The notes: a model not told the origin generated them from the sequence alone. A stretch of 64,000 nt of DNA from Sphingomonas abietis (GCF_027625475.1 NZ_CP115174.1:868001-932000); one strand, 5' to 3'. Shown: positions 47,795-59,720, counted from the first letter of the stretch. Program-made: numbers and translations.

Positions 47795-48295
47795 TCAGGC
47801 GCCGGTGGCGGCATGGCCCTCGTTGGCGGGCTTGCTCTGGAGCTGGATATAGTTCTGGATGCCCATCAGCTTGATGAGGTCGAACTGCTTTTCCAGATAA
47901 TCGACATGCTCTTCTTCGTTGGAGAGGATCCTGCCGAACAGATCGCGGCTGACATAGTCGCGCACCGACTCGGCATGGGCCATGCCCTCGCGCAGCGCCG
48001 GGATCGCATCCTCCTCGAGCGCCATGTCGGCCTTGAGGATCTCCTCCACCGACTCTCCGATCCGGAGACGGCCGAGCAGCTGGAAATTGGGCAGGCCGTC
48101 GAGGAACAGGATACGTTCCGACAGCCAGTCGGCATGCTTCATCTCGTCGATGGATTCATGGCGCTCGAACTCGGCGAGCTTCTCCACGCCCCAATGCTCG
48201 AGCATGCGATAGTGCAGCCAATACTGGTTGATCGCGGTGAGTTCGTTCTTGAGCGCCAGATTGAGCAGCTCGATGACTTTCGCGTCACCCTTCAT
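47795..48295 (-). CDS. bfr: Bacterioferritin
   Basis: A 166-residue iron-storage protein forming a 24-mer with haem at dimer interfaces. The di-iron ligands are present: Glu18, Glu51, His54, Glu94, Glu127 and His130, and the haem ligand Met52 lies in IDEMKHADW. Preceded on the same strand by the bacterioferritin-associated ferredoxin, so the two form an iron storage and release pair. Confidence 0.95.
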   Translation of the reverse strand: MKGDAKVIELLNLALKNELTAINQYWLHYRMLEHWGVEKLAEFERHESIDEMKHADWLSERILFLDGLPNFQLLGRLRIGESVEEILKADMALEEDAIPALREGMAHAESVRDYVSRDLFGRILSNEEEHVDYLEKQFDLIKLMGIQNYIQLQSKPANEGHAATGA

Positions 48296-48399
48296 GATAG
48301 GCCTCCAAAGCAGTTTGGAAGCTTGTTACGCCCGCAAATCGGTGAAACCCAGCGCGAACGACTCGCGCAAATCGTTCTCAGGCATCACGGCGAATAGCG

Positions 48400-48570
48400 T
48401 CAGGCGGCGGCCTGCTCGTTGGCGATCAGTTCGCGGGCGAACGGCACGCACTGGCCACAGCGCGGGCGGCAGCCCAGCGCGGCATAGGCCGACAGGGGAT
48501 CGCGGCATCCTGAACGCGCGGCTTCGCGCACTTCCTGTTCCCGCAACGCATTGCAAACGCAGACGACCAT
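48400..48570 (-). CDS. bfd: Bacterioferritin-associated ferredoxin
   Basis: A 56-residue [2Fe-2S] protein that reduces bacterioferritin to release iron. Begins MVVCVCNALREQEVREAARS; ligands are Cys4 and Cys6 (CxC) and Cys38 and Cys41 (CGQC), the Bfd pattern. GGAGAGGGAG precedes the ATG. It lies 104 bases upstream of bfr on the same strand. Confidence 0.9.
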   Translation of the reverse strand: MVVCVCNALREQEVREAARSGCRDPLSAYAALGCRPRCGQCVPFARELIANEQAAA

Positions 48571-48610
48571 GTGCTCCCTCTCCTTGGAGTCGCTTCATGA
48601 TCTAGGGCTA

Positions 48611-48627
48611 TTGCAAGACAATCTCAA
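48611..48627 (-). promoter_or_regulatory. Candidate Fur box upstream of bfd
   Basis: TTGCAAGACAATCTCAA matches the GCAA-N5-TCTCAA pattern of proteobacterial Fur sites. It lies 41 bases before bfd and just beyond the stop codon of the next gene. Confidence 0.4.
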
Positions 48628-48629
48628 TA

Positions 48630-49850
48630 TCAAATTAAACGCATCGTCTGGATTTGCCCACGCGCCAGCGAGCGCCACGCCCATTCCAGCGGGCCATAGC
48701 GGAACCGGGCCAGCCACCACGGGCTCCACGACAGCATCAGCACCCAGACCGCGCACACGATCGGGTAGAGCCAGATCCGCTCGATCTGCGCGAACAGCCC
48801 GAAGCCCCAGCCGTAGAAGAGCCCGGTCATCAGCAGGCTGGTGCCGAGATAGTTGCTGAACGCCATCCGGCCGACAGCGCGCAGGCGCGGATGGTCGCGC
48901 GCGGTGAGCCATGCCAGCGCCAGCGCCGCCAATGCCACGGCGAGGATCGGCCGGAACAGCACGCCGCCGAGCGTGGCGGCGGCAAAGGTGGCGAGCGTGT
49001 CGAAGCCGCTGCGGAAGCACAGCCAGCAGAGCAGGATCGTCGGCGGCAGGCCGATCGCGAAGCCGATCGCGGCGGCGCGGGCGTAGCGGGCGCGGGGCCA
49101 GGCGCCGGTGAGCAAGCCGGAGCGCAGCGCCGCCATCCCGATCAGCATGTAGGCCAGCGTCTCCGGCCCGTCATAGCCGATCAGGAAAGGGATGCCGGCG
49201 GGCTCGTTGGCGAGGTTGGCGGCGACGATGCCGCTCCACGGCCCGCGCATCCGGGCGATCTCGACGGCGACATCACGCGGATCGCCGATACCGACGCCTG
49301 CGGTAAAGGCACGCCATCCCTCGATCGTCGCCTTATCCGCGCCGGGCAGGAGCGCCGCGTGCTGGAGGGTGGCGAAGCCGGCGACGAACATGCCCTGCAC
49401 GGCCAACTGAGTGATCAGCAGCAATATCGCGACGCGGATCAGCAGGCGAGTCTCCCGCAGCACGAAGGGCAGGGCGAGCGTGCCGATCAGCGCGTAATGG
49501 AGCAGAATGTCGCCCTGCCAGATCAGGAACAGGTGGGCGGCGCCGAACAGCGCCAGCGTCGCCATCCGGGCGAGGTGGACGCGCGCGCCGCTCAACCCCG
49601 CGGCCTCTGCCCGCTGGACGACGATCATCGTCGAGGCGCCGAACAGGATCGAGAAGAGCGCCCGCATCTTGCCGTCGAACAGCACGAAATTGACGGTCCA
49701 GACCGTGATGTCCGCCGATCCGGTGCCGCCGCCGCCGAGCGGGTTGAAATAGGCGCCGGAGGGCAGGGCGAAACCGGCGACGTTCATCAGCAGGATGCCC
49801 ATCACGGCGAGGCCCCGGAGGCCGTCGATGCTGCCGTGGCGCTCGTTCAC
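48630..49850 (-). CDS. DUF418 family membrane protein
   Basis: A polytopic inner-membrane protein of about 406 residues. It begins RHGSIDGLRGLAVMGILLMN, and the C-terminal DUF418 signature is visible as AVGRMAFSNYLGTSLLMT and PLEWAWRSLARG. Roughly ten hydrophobic segments. The GTG at 49850 gives the typical family start; an in-frame ATG at 49913 would add 21 residues. Function of the family is unclear, possibly transport or acyl transfer. Confidence 0.82.
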   Translation of the reverse strand: MNERHGSIDGLRGLAVMGILLMNVAGFALPSGAYFNPLGGGGTGSADITVWTVNFVLFDGKMRALFSILFGASTMIVVQRAEAAGLSGARVHLARMATLALFGAAHLFLIWQGDILLHYALIGTLALPFVLRETRLLIRVAILLLITQLAVQGMFVAGFATLQHAALLPGADKATIEGWRAFTAGVGIGDPRDVAVEIARMRGPWSGIVAANLANEPAGIPFLIGYDGPETLAYMLIGMAALRSGLLTGAWPRARYARAAAIGFAIGLPPTILLCWLCFRSGFDTLATFAAATLGGVLFRPILAVALAALALAWLTARDHPRLRAVGRMAFSNYLGTSLLMTGLFYGWGFGLFAQIERIWLYPIVCAVWVLMLSWSPWWLARFRYGPLEWAWRSLARGQIQTMRLI

Positions 49851-49967
49851 GAGCCGGGCCTGTCGGCTGTGGCGCGCGCAGTCAAGCCCTTGCCGGAACA
49901 GGGCCGGGAACATGGACGGCGGCGATCGGTTGAATCGATGATCATTTCAACCCGGAAGGAAGACATC

Positions 49968-50921
49968 ATGGCGACCGTCGCAGATTCCGCCGCCAAGCCG
50001 CGCACCAAGACGGCGGCTCGCCCGCGCAGCGCCGCTGCCAAGCCGGCCGTCACCGCGAAAGCCGCGCCGGCGAAGCGCGCCGTCCGCAAGTCGCCCGCGC
50101 CGAAGGCCGCCACGTCGCCAGCAACGGTAAAACCGGCCGCCGCGAAGACCGTCACGCAGAAACTGAGCGCCAGGGCCTTGGCCGCCGAGCAGGGTGCTGC
50201 CAGCACCGCCAGCCACGCGGTCGAGGCGATCAAGGCGGCGGCGGAGAAGGCGATCGAGGCTAGCCATGTCAAAGATGCCGCCAAGGCGGTGAAGGCGGCG
50301 ACGCGCAATGTCGGCTCGGTGAAGGCTTCGCCGAAACCCCGCACCATATCGCGCAAGGCAGCGGCCAAGCCGTCGACCGGCGTCGGCACCGGCACCATGA
50401 TCGGTGTTGCGGCGGCCGGGCTGGCAGCGGGCCTTGTCGCCAATCTCGGCCGCAAGGCGGCGGTGCAGGCCCCCAGCGTGATGGCGGGTGACTGGCTGGA
50501 GGCGCTCAAGGCCGAGCACAAGGCGGCGCTGGCGCTGCTCGATAAGCTCGCCCAATCGTCGCCCGGGCAGCCGGCCAAGCGCACGCTGCTGCTGACCCAG
50601 CTCAAGCACGCGCTCGGCAAGCACGCCTTCACCGAGGAGAATGTGATCTACCCGGCGCTGCGCGAATGGGGCGACAAGGCAGATGCCGATGCCCTCAATC
50701 ACGAGCAGGGCTATCACAAGCAGTTCCTCTACGAGCTCGACGCCATGGACAAGTCGGCGCCCGAGTTCGCGCTGAAGGTGGCCGATTTCCGGGCCGATCT
50801 CGACGCCCATATCCGCGAGGAGGAGGACAAGATCTTCCCCAAGCTGCATGGCGGGCTGAGCGCGGAAAAGAACAAGGCATTGACCGGATTGGCAAACCGC
50901 GAAGGCTTCAAGATGGCGTGA
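49968..50921 (+). CDS. Histone-like Ala/Lys/Pro tail fused to a hemerythrin (HHE) domain
   Basis: A 317-residue protein. Residues 1-140 are a basic low-complexity region with repeated AAKP/AKAAP/KPRT units like the eukaryote H1-like tails of bacterial nucleoid proteins. A Gly/Ala stretch (GVAAAGLAAGLVANLG, about 145-160) could insert into a membrane. Residues about 175-317 form an HHE domain with LKAEHKAALALLDKL, KHAFTEENVIYPAL and DAHIREEEDKIFPKL providing His and Glu ligands. Start at the ATG after GGAAGGA. HHE proteins sense or handle iron, oxygen or NO. Confidence 0.8.
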   Translation: MATVADSAAKPRTKTAARPRSAAAKPAVTAKAAPAKRAVRKSPAPKAATSPATVKPAAAKTVTQKLSARALAAEQGAASTASHAVEAIKAAAEKAIEASHVKDAAKAVKAATRNVGSVKASPKPRTISRKAAAKPSTGVGTGTMIGVAAAGLAAGLVANLGRKAAVQAPSVMAGDWLEALKAEHKAALALLDKLAQSSPGQPAKRTLLLTQLKHALGKHAFTEENVIYPALREWGDKADADALNHEQGYHKQFLYELDAMDKSAPEFALKVADFRADLDAHIREEEDKIFPKLHGGLSAEKNKALTGLANREGFKMA

Positions 50922-51018
50922 TCGGATCGGCGCGGCGGCCCGCTGGACAGCCGCGCCATCTGCGCCCAAGGCCTCTCCGCAGCGGCGGGATTGTCCCGCC
51001 CGACGGGAAGGAACGCGA

Positions 51019-51324
51019 GTGCAGGCCGACGAGGATTATGTCTATGACGAGCAGAGCGGCGAGTGGGTGCCAGCGTCGCAGCTAACCGATGCCGGCGCGC
51101 CGTCAGATACCGTCGAGGTCCGCGATTCGGTCGGCAATCTGCTGGCCGACGGCGATCAGGTCACGCTGATCAAGGATTTGACCGTCAAGGGCGCGGGGCA
51201 GACGCTCAAGCGCGGCACGCTGATCAAGTCGATCCGCCTGACCGGCGACGCCCAGGAGATCGACTGCAAATATGACGGCATCAAGGGCCTCGTCCTGCGC
51301 GCGGAGTTCGTGCGCAAGCGGTGA
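51019..51324 (+). CDS. PhnA/YjdM-like domain protein without zinc ribbon
   Basis: A 101-residue protein whose C-terminal 65 residues match the PhnA fold: VEVRDSVGNLLADGDQVTLI, then KDLTVKGAGQTLKRGT and IDCKYDGIKGLVLRAEFVRK. E. coli YjdM carries four zinc cysteines at its N-terminus; here that part is replaced by an acidic segment (DEDYVYDEQSGEWVPA). GTG start. Despite the old name the family has no proven role in phosphonate use. Confidence 0.75.
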   Translation: MQADEDYVYDEQSGEWVPASQLTDAGAPSDTVEVRDSVGNLLADGDQVTLIKDLTVKGAGQTLKRGTLIKSIRLTGDAQEIDCKYDGIKGLVLRAEFVRKR

Positions 51325-51364
51325 CGGTTAGGCCCCTAGCCGGCGGTGGGAAAGCGGGCGGCGC

Positions 51365-53548
<2,184 letters not shown>

Positions 53549-53586
53549 GCTGCGAGCCGATAGCGCCGTCTCGTCCGCGAGACAAA

Positions 53587-53616
53587 GAAAAAGGCCGGCG
53601 GGAATGCCGCCGGCCT
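53587..53616 (-). terminator. Terminator of the lipoprotein gene
   Basis: A perfect 10-bp stem (53592-53601 with 53607-53616) flanked on the plus strand by AAAAA, giving a T-tract for minus-strand transcription, i.e. for the gene at 53644-54048. Confidence 0.8.
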
Positions 53617-53643
53617 GATTGTCGGTGGAAAAGCGATCGAGGC

Positions 53644-54048
53644 TCAGGCGTCGTCGCAGCTTTCGGCGGCCTTGCCGGGCACGGTGATCTTCACCGATTT
53701 GGCGGTGGCGCTGCCATCGAGCGCGAAGCCGCCGGCGGCGACCATCGGCTGGCCGGCAGCCGGTGCCTTCAGCAGGGTCGGCGAGCCATCCTTGCTGGTC
53801 TTCAGGCTGGCGCTCAGATTGTCCGAATAGAAATCGACGAAGACCACCGCATTGTCGGCGCAGCGGAACGTCTTGGTCGCCGAGATCGACGGCGGCAGCG
53901 TGACCGGCGCGGCATTGGCCAGCGCGGTCTTCATGTCGTCGCCGTCGGCCTGGTTGATGGTGGTCGCCTGGGGCTTGCAGGCGGCGAGCGCCAGGAAGGA
54001 GACGACGGCGAGGGCCGAAACGGCGCGGAAGCGGGAAGGGGTTCGCAT
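53644..54048 (-). CDS. Lipoprotein, possibly MliC-like
   Basis: A 134-residue protein with a lipoprotein signal ([13 protein letters not shown]). The mature part has two cysteines in [17 protein letters not shown] and AAESCDDA, a layout like the C-type lysozyme inhibitor MliC, but the conserved Trp of that family is not seen. The start at 54048 ([12 protein letters not shown]) gives a normal signal peptide. Its terminator lies just after it, upstream of purL. Confidence 0.65.
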   Translation of the reverse strand: MRTPSRFRAVSALAVVSFLALAACKPQATTINQADGDDMKTALANAAPVTLPPSISATKTFRCADNAVVFVDFYSDNLSASLKTSKDGSPTLLKAPAAGQPMVAAGGFALDGSATAKSVKITVPGKAAESCDDA

Positions 54049-54206
54049 AGCGGGCCTGCTGATCGCGCATCCCATTCCGTAACGTCAAGCATGTTCTTGT
54101 TGTGGCGCGACCGGGGCGGGCCGCCGTCAAGGCCTGCTTTTGGGCCGGGCGTCGCTTTTGGGCAAAGCCAAGCAAAGCTGCGTTGCGGCGGCGACGCGGC
54201 CCGCCT

Positions 54207-55217
54207 ATGTCCGGCGCTATGAAAACGGCTATCGCGCCCGACGCGCTATCGCTCATCGGCAACACGCCGCTGGTTCGCCTGTCCGGCCCTTCGGCCGAAA
54301 CGGGATGCGACATTCTTGCCAAGTGCGAGTTCATGAATCCCGGCGGATCGGTGAAGGATCGCGCCGCTCTGTATATCGTGGAGGATGCGGAGGCGCGCGG
54401 GCTGCTCAAGCCGGGCGGCACGATCGTGGAGGGGACGGCCGGCAACACCGGGATCGGCCTGGCCCTGGTCGCCAATGCGAAGGGCTATCGGACGATCATC
54501 GTCATCCCCGAAACGCAGAGCCAGGAAAAGAAGGACACGTTGCGCGCGCTCGGCGCCGAACTGGTCGAGGTCGCGCCGACGGCTTATTCCAACCCGGCGC
54601 ATTATGTTCACACCTCGCGCCGGATCGCCGAGGAGACCGAGGGCGGCTTCTGGTCCAACCAGTTCGACAACACCGCCAATCGCCTCGCCCATATCCGCAC
54701 CACCGCGCAGGAGATCTGGGCGCAGACCGGCGGCCGGATCGATGGCTTCACCTGCGCCTGCGGAACCGGCGGCACGCTGGCCGGGGTCGGTCTCGGGCTC
54801 AAGGAGCATGACGAGGCGGTCACGGTCGCGCTCACCGATCCTTATGGCGCCTCGCTCTATAGTTATTATGCGTGCGGCGAACTCGCGGCCGAGGGCCATT
54901 CGGTGGCAGAGGGGATCGGCCAGAGCCGGATCACCGCCAATCTCGACGGCGCGCCGGTCGACGCCCAGTTCCGCATCGCCGACGAGGACGGACTGCGCTG
55001 GGTCCATCGGCTGCTGGCCGAGCAGGGGCTGCATGTCGGCCTATCCTCCGGCATCAACGTCGCCGGTGCGGTGGCGCTGGCGAAGCAGATCGGGCCGGGC
55101 AAGACGATCGTCACGATCCTGTGCGATTCCGGGATGCGCTATCTGTCCACCCTCTCCAACCCGGAATGGCTGCGTGCCAAGGGGCTCGCCGTGCCGCCGT
55201 GGCTGGAGCGTGGGTGA
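54207..55217 (+). CDS. cysK: Cysteine synthase A-type PLP enzyme
   Basis: A 336-residue fold-type II PLP enzyme making cysteine from O-acetylserine and sulfide. The PLP Lys is in [12 protein letters not shown], the phosphate loop is GTGGTLAG and the substrate loop TAGNTGIG. It is slightly longer than E. coli CysK. Starts at 54207 or 54219 are both possible. A cystathionine beta-synthase-like activity cannot be excluded. It overlaps the following small gene by four bases if that uses GTG. Confidence 0.88.
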   Translation: MSGAMKTAIAPDALSLIGNTPLVRLSGPSAETGCDILAKCEFMNPGGSVKDRAALYIVEDAEARGLLKPGGTIVEGTAGNTGIGLALVANAKGYRTIIVIPETQSQEKKDTLRALGAELVEVAPTAYSNPAHYVHTSRRIAEETEGGFWSNQFDNTANRLAHIRTTAQEIWAQTGGRIDGFTCACGTGGTLAGVGLGLKEHDEAVTVALTDPYGASLYSYYACGELAAEGHSVAEGIGQSRITANLDGAPVDAQFRIADEDGLRWVHRLLAEQGLHVGLSSGINVAGAVALAKQIGPGKTIVTILCDSGMRYLSTLSNPEWLRAKGLAVPPWLERG

Positions 55218-55237
55218 AGGCTCGGCTCCCTGCGCGC

Positions 55238-55621
55238 ATGGTCGAGGATGACGCCCCCGCCAAGGAACGCCACCGCGACGCCGCTATCCAGCGCGTGCGC
55301 GTCGGGCTGACCGGGCTTGCCGCCGTCTTCCTGTTGACCCTGCTCGCGGCCTCGATCTTCAACATGCTCGGGCAGGACGATCATTCGGCGAAGCTCGCCA
55401 ATGGCGTCGTCGCCAATAATGGTGCCGTCGTGCCCGACGTGCCCAAGGAACCGCTGGCCGAACTGGGCGTCGCCCCCGGCGGGAATACCCCCAGGCCGGC
55501 ACCGGCCTCGCAGAAAAATGCGTCCGAGCCGCGCGGCGGTGGGACGGATGCCGCGCCGGTCACCATCCCGGCCCCGCCGGCGCCGAATCTCGGCCCGAAT
55601 TCCCCGGCTCAGCACCCCTGA
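55238..55621 (+). CDS. Single-pass membrane protein with Pro-rich tail
   Basis: A 127-residue protein: a basic cytoplasmic N-terminus, a membrane segment at about residues 24-45 (GLTGLAAVFLLTLLAASIF) and a periplasmic Pro/Ala/Asn-rich low-complexity tail. A GTG at 55214 overlapping the cysK stop (GTGA) would add eight residues. No family recognised. Position upstream of the division cluster may be incidental. Confidence 0.65.
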   Translation: MVEDDAPAKERHRDAAIQRVRVGLTGLAAVFLLTLLAASIFNMLGQDDHSAKLANGVVANNGAVVPDVPKEPLAELGVAPGGNTPRPAPASQKNASEPRGGGTDAAPVTIPAPPAPNLGPNSPAQHP

Positions 55622-55717
55622 TTCGGGCGGCTTCCGGGCCGCCGCTTCACATCGCCATCGTCGATCGATCATGCCGCCGCCCTGCCGGGCGATTGCGGCA
55701 TTTTGTCATGCACATAG

Positions 55718-55726
55718 TTATCCACA
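55718..55726 (+). promoter_or_regulatory. DnaA box upstream of the dcw cluster
   Basis: A perfect TTATCCACA in the 339-base gap before mraZ. The rest of the gap has a short GC hairpin just after the previous gene and AT-richer DNA at 55740-55860 where the mraZ promoter should lie; no clear sigma-70 hexamers were found. Confidence 0.6.
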
Positions 55727-55960
55727 GCTTCGCCCCAGGAACATATCGGGAAATCCCACGGATTTGTGCGCCGCGGCCCGATTTTGCGACCAAGCTCTAC
55801 CCAAGAAATACACAGCGAAACCATATCTACCCCATCCAGTGGTATTGTTTCCCATGTCGAACCCATGGTACTCCCCGGTCGTCCGCAAAGAGGCCCACGG
55901 GGAGCGAGGGTCATCGAGATTGCGGAAGGGCGGCGGGGCGCCGCTGGACGGGGCACAGGC

Positions 55961-56467
55961 TTGGACATCGGCCACATCTTTCAGGGCCATGCGCTGAACG
56001 CAGTGGACGCGAAGGGGCGGGTGTCCGTGCCGGCCAGCTTCCGTGCGCTCATCGAAAAGCGCGCGCTCGCCAATAATCTGGACCCTGAAAACGCCCTCAA
56101 GATCGGCGAGCACAAGAGCGGCGACTGCCTGTGGTCGCTCGACGCCGTCGCCTCCGCCGAAGTGGATCGCCAGCTGTCCGAAAGCGTCGCGGATCTCCCC
56201 GCCGCCGAGCGCATGGACAAGCTCGAGGAATTGGCGATGGACGCCCATGGCGGCCTCGAGAAGGTCACGTTCGACGGCGCCGGCCGCATGGTGCTCTCCC
56301 CCATGCTGCGCGAGTTCGGCCAGATCGAGGATCTCGCCTTCTTCGTCGGCGTCGGCCTGACCTTCCAGATCTGGAATCCCCGCATCGCGATGCTGCGCCT
56401 CCCCGAGGCATCGCGCGTGCGCAAGCCGCTGGCCTTCCTCCTCAAGGAGCGGGGCATCGTGCTGTGA
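55961..56467 (+). CDS. mraZ: Transcriptional regulator MraZ
   Basis: A 168-residue double-AbrB-fold DNA-binding protein that represses the division and cell-wall cluster. Recognised by [20 protein letters not shown] near the start and the second repeat [16 protein letters not shown]. No ATG fits; TTG at 55961 directly before [11 protein letters not shown] is the best start, and upstream ATGs would add an unusual basic tail. Its stop overlaps rsmH by four bases (GTGA). Confidence 0.85.
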   Translation: MDIGHIFQGHALNAVDAKGRVSVPASFRALIEKRALANNLDPENALKIGEHKSGDCLWSLDAVASAEVDRQLSESVADLPAAERMDKLEELAMDAHGGLEKVTFDGAGRMVLSPMLREFGQIEDLAFFVGVGLTFQIWNPRIAMLRLPEASRVRKPLAFLLKERGIVL

Positions 56468-57432
56468 GTGACGCTCCCCACATCCCGGTCCTGCTCGAAG
56501 AAGTGCTGGCAGGACTCGCCGTCCAGCCCGGCGAAACCCATGTCGATGGCACCTTCGGCGCGGGCGGCTATACCCGTGCGCTCCTCGCGGCGGGCGCGGC
56601 ACGGGTCTACGCTTTCGATCGCGATCCCGATGCGATCGCCGCCGGCCGCGCGCTGGAGGCCGATAGCGGCGGGCGCCTCATCCTGGTGCCCGAGCGCTTC
56701 TCGCGCATGGTCGAGGCGCTGGCCGAGCGCGGTGTCGCGCATGTCGACGGCGTGACGCTGGATATCGGCGTCTCGTCCATGCAGCTCGATCAGGCGGGCA
56801 GGGGCTTCTCCTTCCAGTCCGATGGCCCGCTCGACATGCGGATGGAGCAGGCCGGGCAGAGCGCGGCCGATTTCGTCAACGAAGCCGACGAGGCGGCGAT
56901 CGCCGATGTGCTCCATCATTATGGCGAGGAACCCCGTGCGCGCCGTATCGCCCGCGCGATCGTCGCGGCGCGGCCGCTGTCGCGCACCGGCGAACTCGCC
57001 GAGGTCGTGCGCCGCGCCGTCGGCCACCATCCGGGGATGCCCAAGGATCCGGCGACGCGGACCTTCCAGGGGATTCGCATCCACCTCAACCGGGAGCTCG
57101 ACGAGCTCGACGAGGGGCTGTCGGCGGCCGAGGCGCTGCTGGCGCCGGGCGGCCGGCTCGCAGTGGTCAGTTTCCACTCGCTGGAGGATCGCATGGTGAA
57201 GCGTTTCCTCAACGCGCGCGGCAAGCCGATGCCGGCCGGATCGCGGCATCTCCCGCAGACGCGCGCCGCGCATGCCCAGAGTTTCGAGGCGGTGTCGCGC
57301 GGTATCCGTGCCGGCGAGGCCGAGACGCGCCGCAATCCCCGTTCCCGTTCGGCGACGCTGCGCGTCGCCCGCCGCACCGCCGCCACCGCCTGGCCCATAG
57401 AGGCCGCATCTGCCCGCCAAGGAGCCCGTTAA
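56464..57432 (+). CDS. rsmH: 16S rRNA (cytosine1402-N4)-methyltransferase
   Basis: A 322-residue SAM-dependent methyltransferase acting at the ribosomal P site. Begins [18 protein letters not shown]; the SAM motif is [15 protein letters not shown], and the C-terminal [19 protein letters not shown] and [15 protein letters not shown] are diagnostic. GTG start overlapping mraZ, one-base overlap with ftsL. Confidence 0.96.
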   Translation: MSDAPHIPVLLEEVLAGLAVQPGETHVDGTFGAGGYTRALLAAGAARVYAFDRDPDAIAAGRALEADSGGRLILVPERFSRMVEALAERGVAHVDGVTLDIGVSSMQLDQAGRGFSFQSDGPLDMRMEQAGQSAADFVNEADEAAIADVLHHYGEEPRARRIARAIVAARPLSRTGELAEVVRRAVGHHPGMPKDPATRTFQGIRIHLNRELDELDEGLSAAEALLAPGGRLAVVSFHSLEDRMVKRFLNARGKPMPAGSRHLPQTRAAHAQSFEAVSRGIRAGEAETRRNPRSRSATLRVARRTAATAWPIEAASARQGAR

Positions 57433-57965
57433 TGACGATCGCGACACGATTCAGGACAGTGGGGTCAGCCGCGTGCGTCGCGGTGGCCGCGCTCGGCTGC
57501 TATCTCGTCTCGCTCCAGGTCGCGGCGGAACGCGCACGCGTGGCGGATACGGAACGGGGCCTGCTGACGGCGCAGCAGGATATCCGTACCTTGCAGACCG
57601 AGCTCAACACGCGGAGCCGACTGGTGCAGCTGGAGCGGTGGAACGCGGACGTGCTGTCGTTGACCGCGCCCAAGGCGCACCAGTATCTGGCAGGCGAGAT
57701 GCAACTCGCCAGCCTTGCCGCCCCGATGCCGACGCAGAGCGCGAACGGCGCCCCCGACGCCTCCGGCCTCCAGGTCGCGCCGGCGGTGGCGCAGGTCGCC
57801 TATCGGCGGGCGGCGGCCGTGCCGACGACCCGGCTGGTCCATTCGGTGTCGCTCGATCTCGATGCGCCCACCGAGCGGCCGGTGCTGCATCGTGCCAGCC
57901 TGACGATTCCGGGCGATGAGGTCGTCGCCTATCTCGACCGGGGCGGGAAGCCGCCGCGGCCGTGA
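57432..57965 (+). CDS. ftsL: Cell division protein FtsL-like
   Basis: A 177-residue bitopic protein between rsmH and ftsI, the place of ftsL. One membrane segment at about residues 13-30, followed by a coiled-coil stretch (VADTERGLLTAQQDIRTLQT). The C-terminal Ala/Pro-rich region makes it longer than typical FtsL. Sequence similarity is weak as usual for FtsL, so the call rests on position, topology and coiled coil. Confidence 0.8.
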   Translation: MTIATRFRTVGSAACVAVAALGCYLVSLQVAAERARVADTERGLLTAQQDIRTLQTELNTRSRLVQLERWNADVLSLTAPKAHQYLAGEMQLASLAAPMPTQSANGAPDASGLQVAPAVAQVAYRRAAAVPTTRLVHSVSLDLDAPTERPVLHRASLTIPGDEVVAYLDRGGKPPRP

Positions 57966-59719
57966 CCACGGCCACCGTCGCGCGCCCCGATCGGGTCCGG
58001 CTCGCGGACAAGCGCCAGCAATCGCTGGCGCTCGTGCATTTCCGCCTGATGGTGGTGATGCTGCTGTTCCTGGGCGTGGTCGGCGTGATCGCGTTGCGCC
58101 TGCTGTTCATGTCGATCTTCTCGACCGGCGCGGCACCCACACCGGCCGGCGATGGCCTGCTGCCGGCGCGCGGCGATATCGTCGATCGCAACGGTATCCC
58201 GCTGGCGAGCACGATCCAGGCGTGGTCGATCGGCCTGCATCCGCGCAAGCTGGTCAACGATCCGATGGACGTCGCCCAGAAGCTGAACGCGCTGATGCCC
58301 GAGCATAGTGTCGCCGACTATTTCGCGATGCTCCGGTCCAACAAGAATTTCATCTATCTGCGCCGGCGGGCGACGCCCGAGCTAGTCGCGCAGGTCAATG
58401 CGATCGGCGAACCCGGCATCGCGCTGGCGCAGGAGCCGGAGCGGCTCTACCCGCAGACCTCGCTTGCGGCCCATGTGCTCGGCTGGACCGATATCGACGG
58501 GCGCGGCGTGTTTGGCATGGAACGCGTGCTGAATGATCGCCTGCTCGATCCCGCCAAGCGCGGCACGCCGGTGGAACTCTCGATCGACGCGCGCGTCCAG
58601 GCTGCGCTGGAGCAGGAGCTCGGTGCTGCGAAGGACAAGTTCACCGCGGCGGCGGGTTCGGGCATCGTCATGGACGTGCGCACCGGCGAGGTCATCGCGA
58701 TGGCGTCGCTGCCGACCTTCAACCCGAACGACCCGGGCGGCACGCCGATCGACAACCTGCGCAACAACACCACCCAGTCGGTCTATGAACTGGGGTCGAC
58801 CTTCAAGGCGATCACGCTCGCCAACGCGATCCAGAGCGGGGTCATCAAGTCGATGGCGCAGAAATATGATGCGACTGCGCCGCTCCAGGTCGGGCGCTTC
58901 AAGATCCACGACGACGAGCCGGCGGGGCGCTGGCTCGACATCCCCGAAATGTTCGTGAAATCGTCCAACATCGTCACCGCGCGGATCGCCGACGAACTCG
59001 GCCAGCAACGCGAGATGGACATGTTTCATCGGCTCGGTTTCGGGCAGGCTCCGGAGGTGGAGCTGAAGGCCAAGGCGCGGCCGCTGTGGCCGGTCTATTG
59101 GGGCCGCACGACGGTGATGACGGTCGCTTATGGCCACGGCCTCGCGGTAACGCCGCTGAACCTCGCCATCGCCTATTCGGCGCTGGTGAATGGCGGCGTC
59201 TATCATCCCGCGACATTGCTCAAGCGCGGCCCGGACAATCCCGTGCCTGCCGGCCACCGCGTGATCTCAGAAGCGACGAGCGCGCGGATGCGGCAGCTGC
59301 TCCGCATCGTCGTGATGCCGGCGGCGGGGGGCACCGGCCGGAAGGCGGACGTTCCCGGTTTCCGTTTGGGCGGCAAGACCGGCACGGCCGAAAAGGCGCA
59401 GAATGGCGGTTACAACAAGAAGCTCAACGTTTCGACCTTCGCGGGCGTGTTCCCGATGGACGACCCGAAATACATGATCATGATGACGCTCGACGGCCCG
59501 CACGCGACCGCCGACACCTTCGGCTTCACCACCGCGGCCTGGGTGGTAGGCCCCGCCATCGGGCGTGCGGTGTCGCGGATCGGGCCGTTGCTGGGGGTCA
59601 TCCCCGACGAGCGGCACGATGTCGACGAGAGCGATCTTCTTCCGCTGATCTGGCGCCCGGATGTAGCTAAGAAGGCGCAGCTCACCGGTGCCGCGGCGGC
59701 CAAGCAGGATAAGGAATGA
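57962..59719 (+). CDS. ftsI: Peptidoglycan transpeptidase FtsI (PBP3)
   Basis: A 585-residue septal class-B penicillin-binding protein. An N-terminal membrane segment at about residues 30-52 is followed by the non-penicillin-binding module with ARGDIVDRNG. The active site is Ser279-Thr-Phe-Lys282 (ELGSTFK), then SSN and GGKTGTAEK. GTG start overlapping ftsL by four bases. Confidence 0.96.
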   Translation: MTTATVARPDRVRLADKRQQSLALVHFRLMVVMLLFLGVVGVIALRLLFMSIFSTGAAPTPAGDGLLPARGDIVDRNGIPLASTIQAWSIGLHPRKLVNDPMDVAQKLNALMPEHSVADYFAMLRSNKNFIYLRRRATPELVAQVNAIGEPGIALAQEPERLYPQTSLAAHVLGWTDIDGRGVFGMERVLNDRLLDPAKRGTPVELSIDARVQAALEQELGAAKDKFTAAAGSGIVMDVRTGEVIAMASLPTFNPNDPGGTPIDNLRNNTTQSVYELGSTFKAITLANAIQSGVIKSMAQKYDATAPLQVGRFKIHDDEPAGRWLDIPEMFVKSSNIVTARIADELGQQREMDMFHRLGFGQAPEVELKAKARPLWPVYWGRTTVMTVAYGHGLAVTPLNLAIAYSALVNGGVYHPATLLKRGPDNPVPAGHRVISEATSARMRQLLRIVVMPAAGGTGRKADVPGFRLGGKTGTAEKAQNGGYNKKLNVSTFAGVFPMDDPKYMIMMTLDGPHATADTFGFTTAAWVVGPAIGRAVSRIGPLLGVIPDERHDVDESDLLPLIWRPDVAKKAQLTGAAAAKQDKE

Positions 59720-59720
59720 G

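Noticed and set aside
48654..49967. 755-codon frame running from the DUF418 gene into the hemerythrin fusion
   Set aside because: The first 438 codons are antisense to DUF418 and low-complexity; the ATG at 49968 with GGAAGGA is the real start.
55825..55875. Repeated TGGG words upstream of mraZ as MraZ-binding boxes
   Set aside because: Spacing is 11 and 20 bp rather than the regular 10 bp, and the words are short, so no operator is called.
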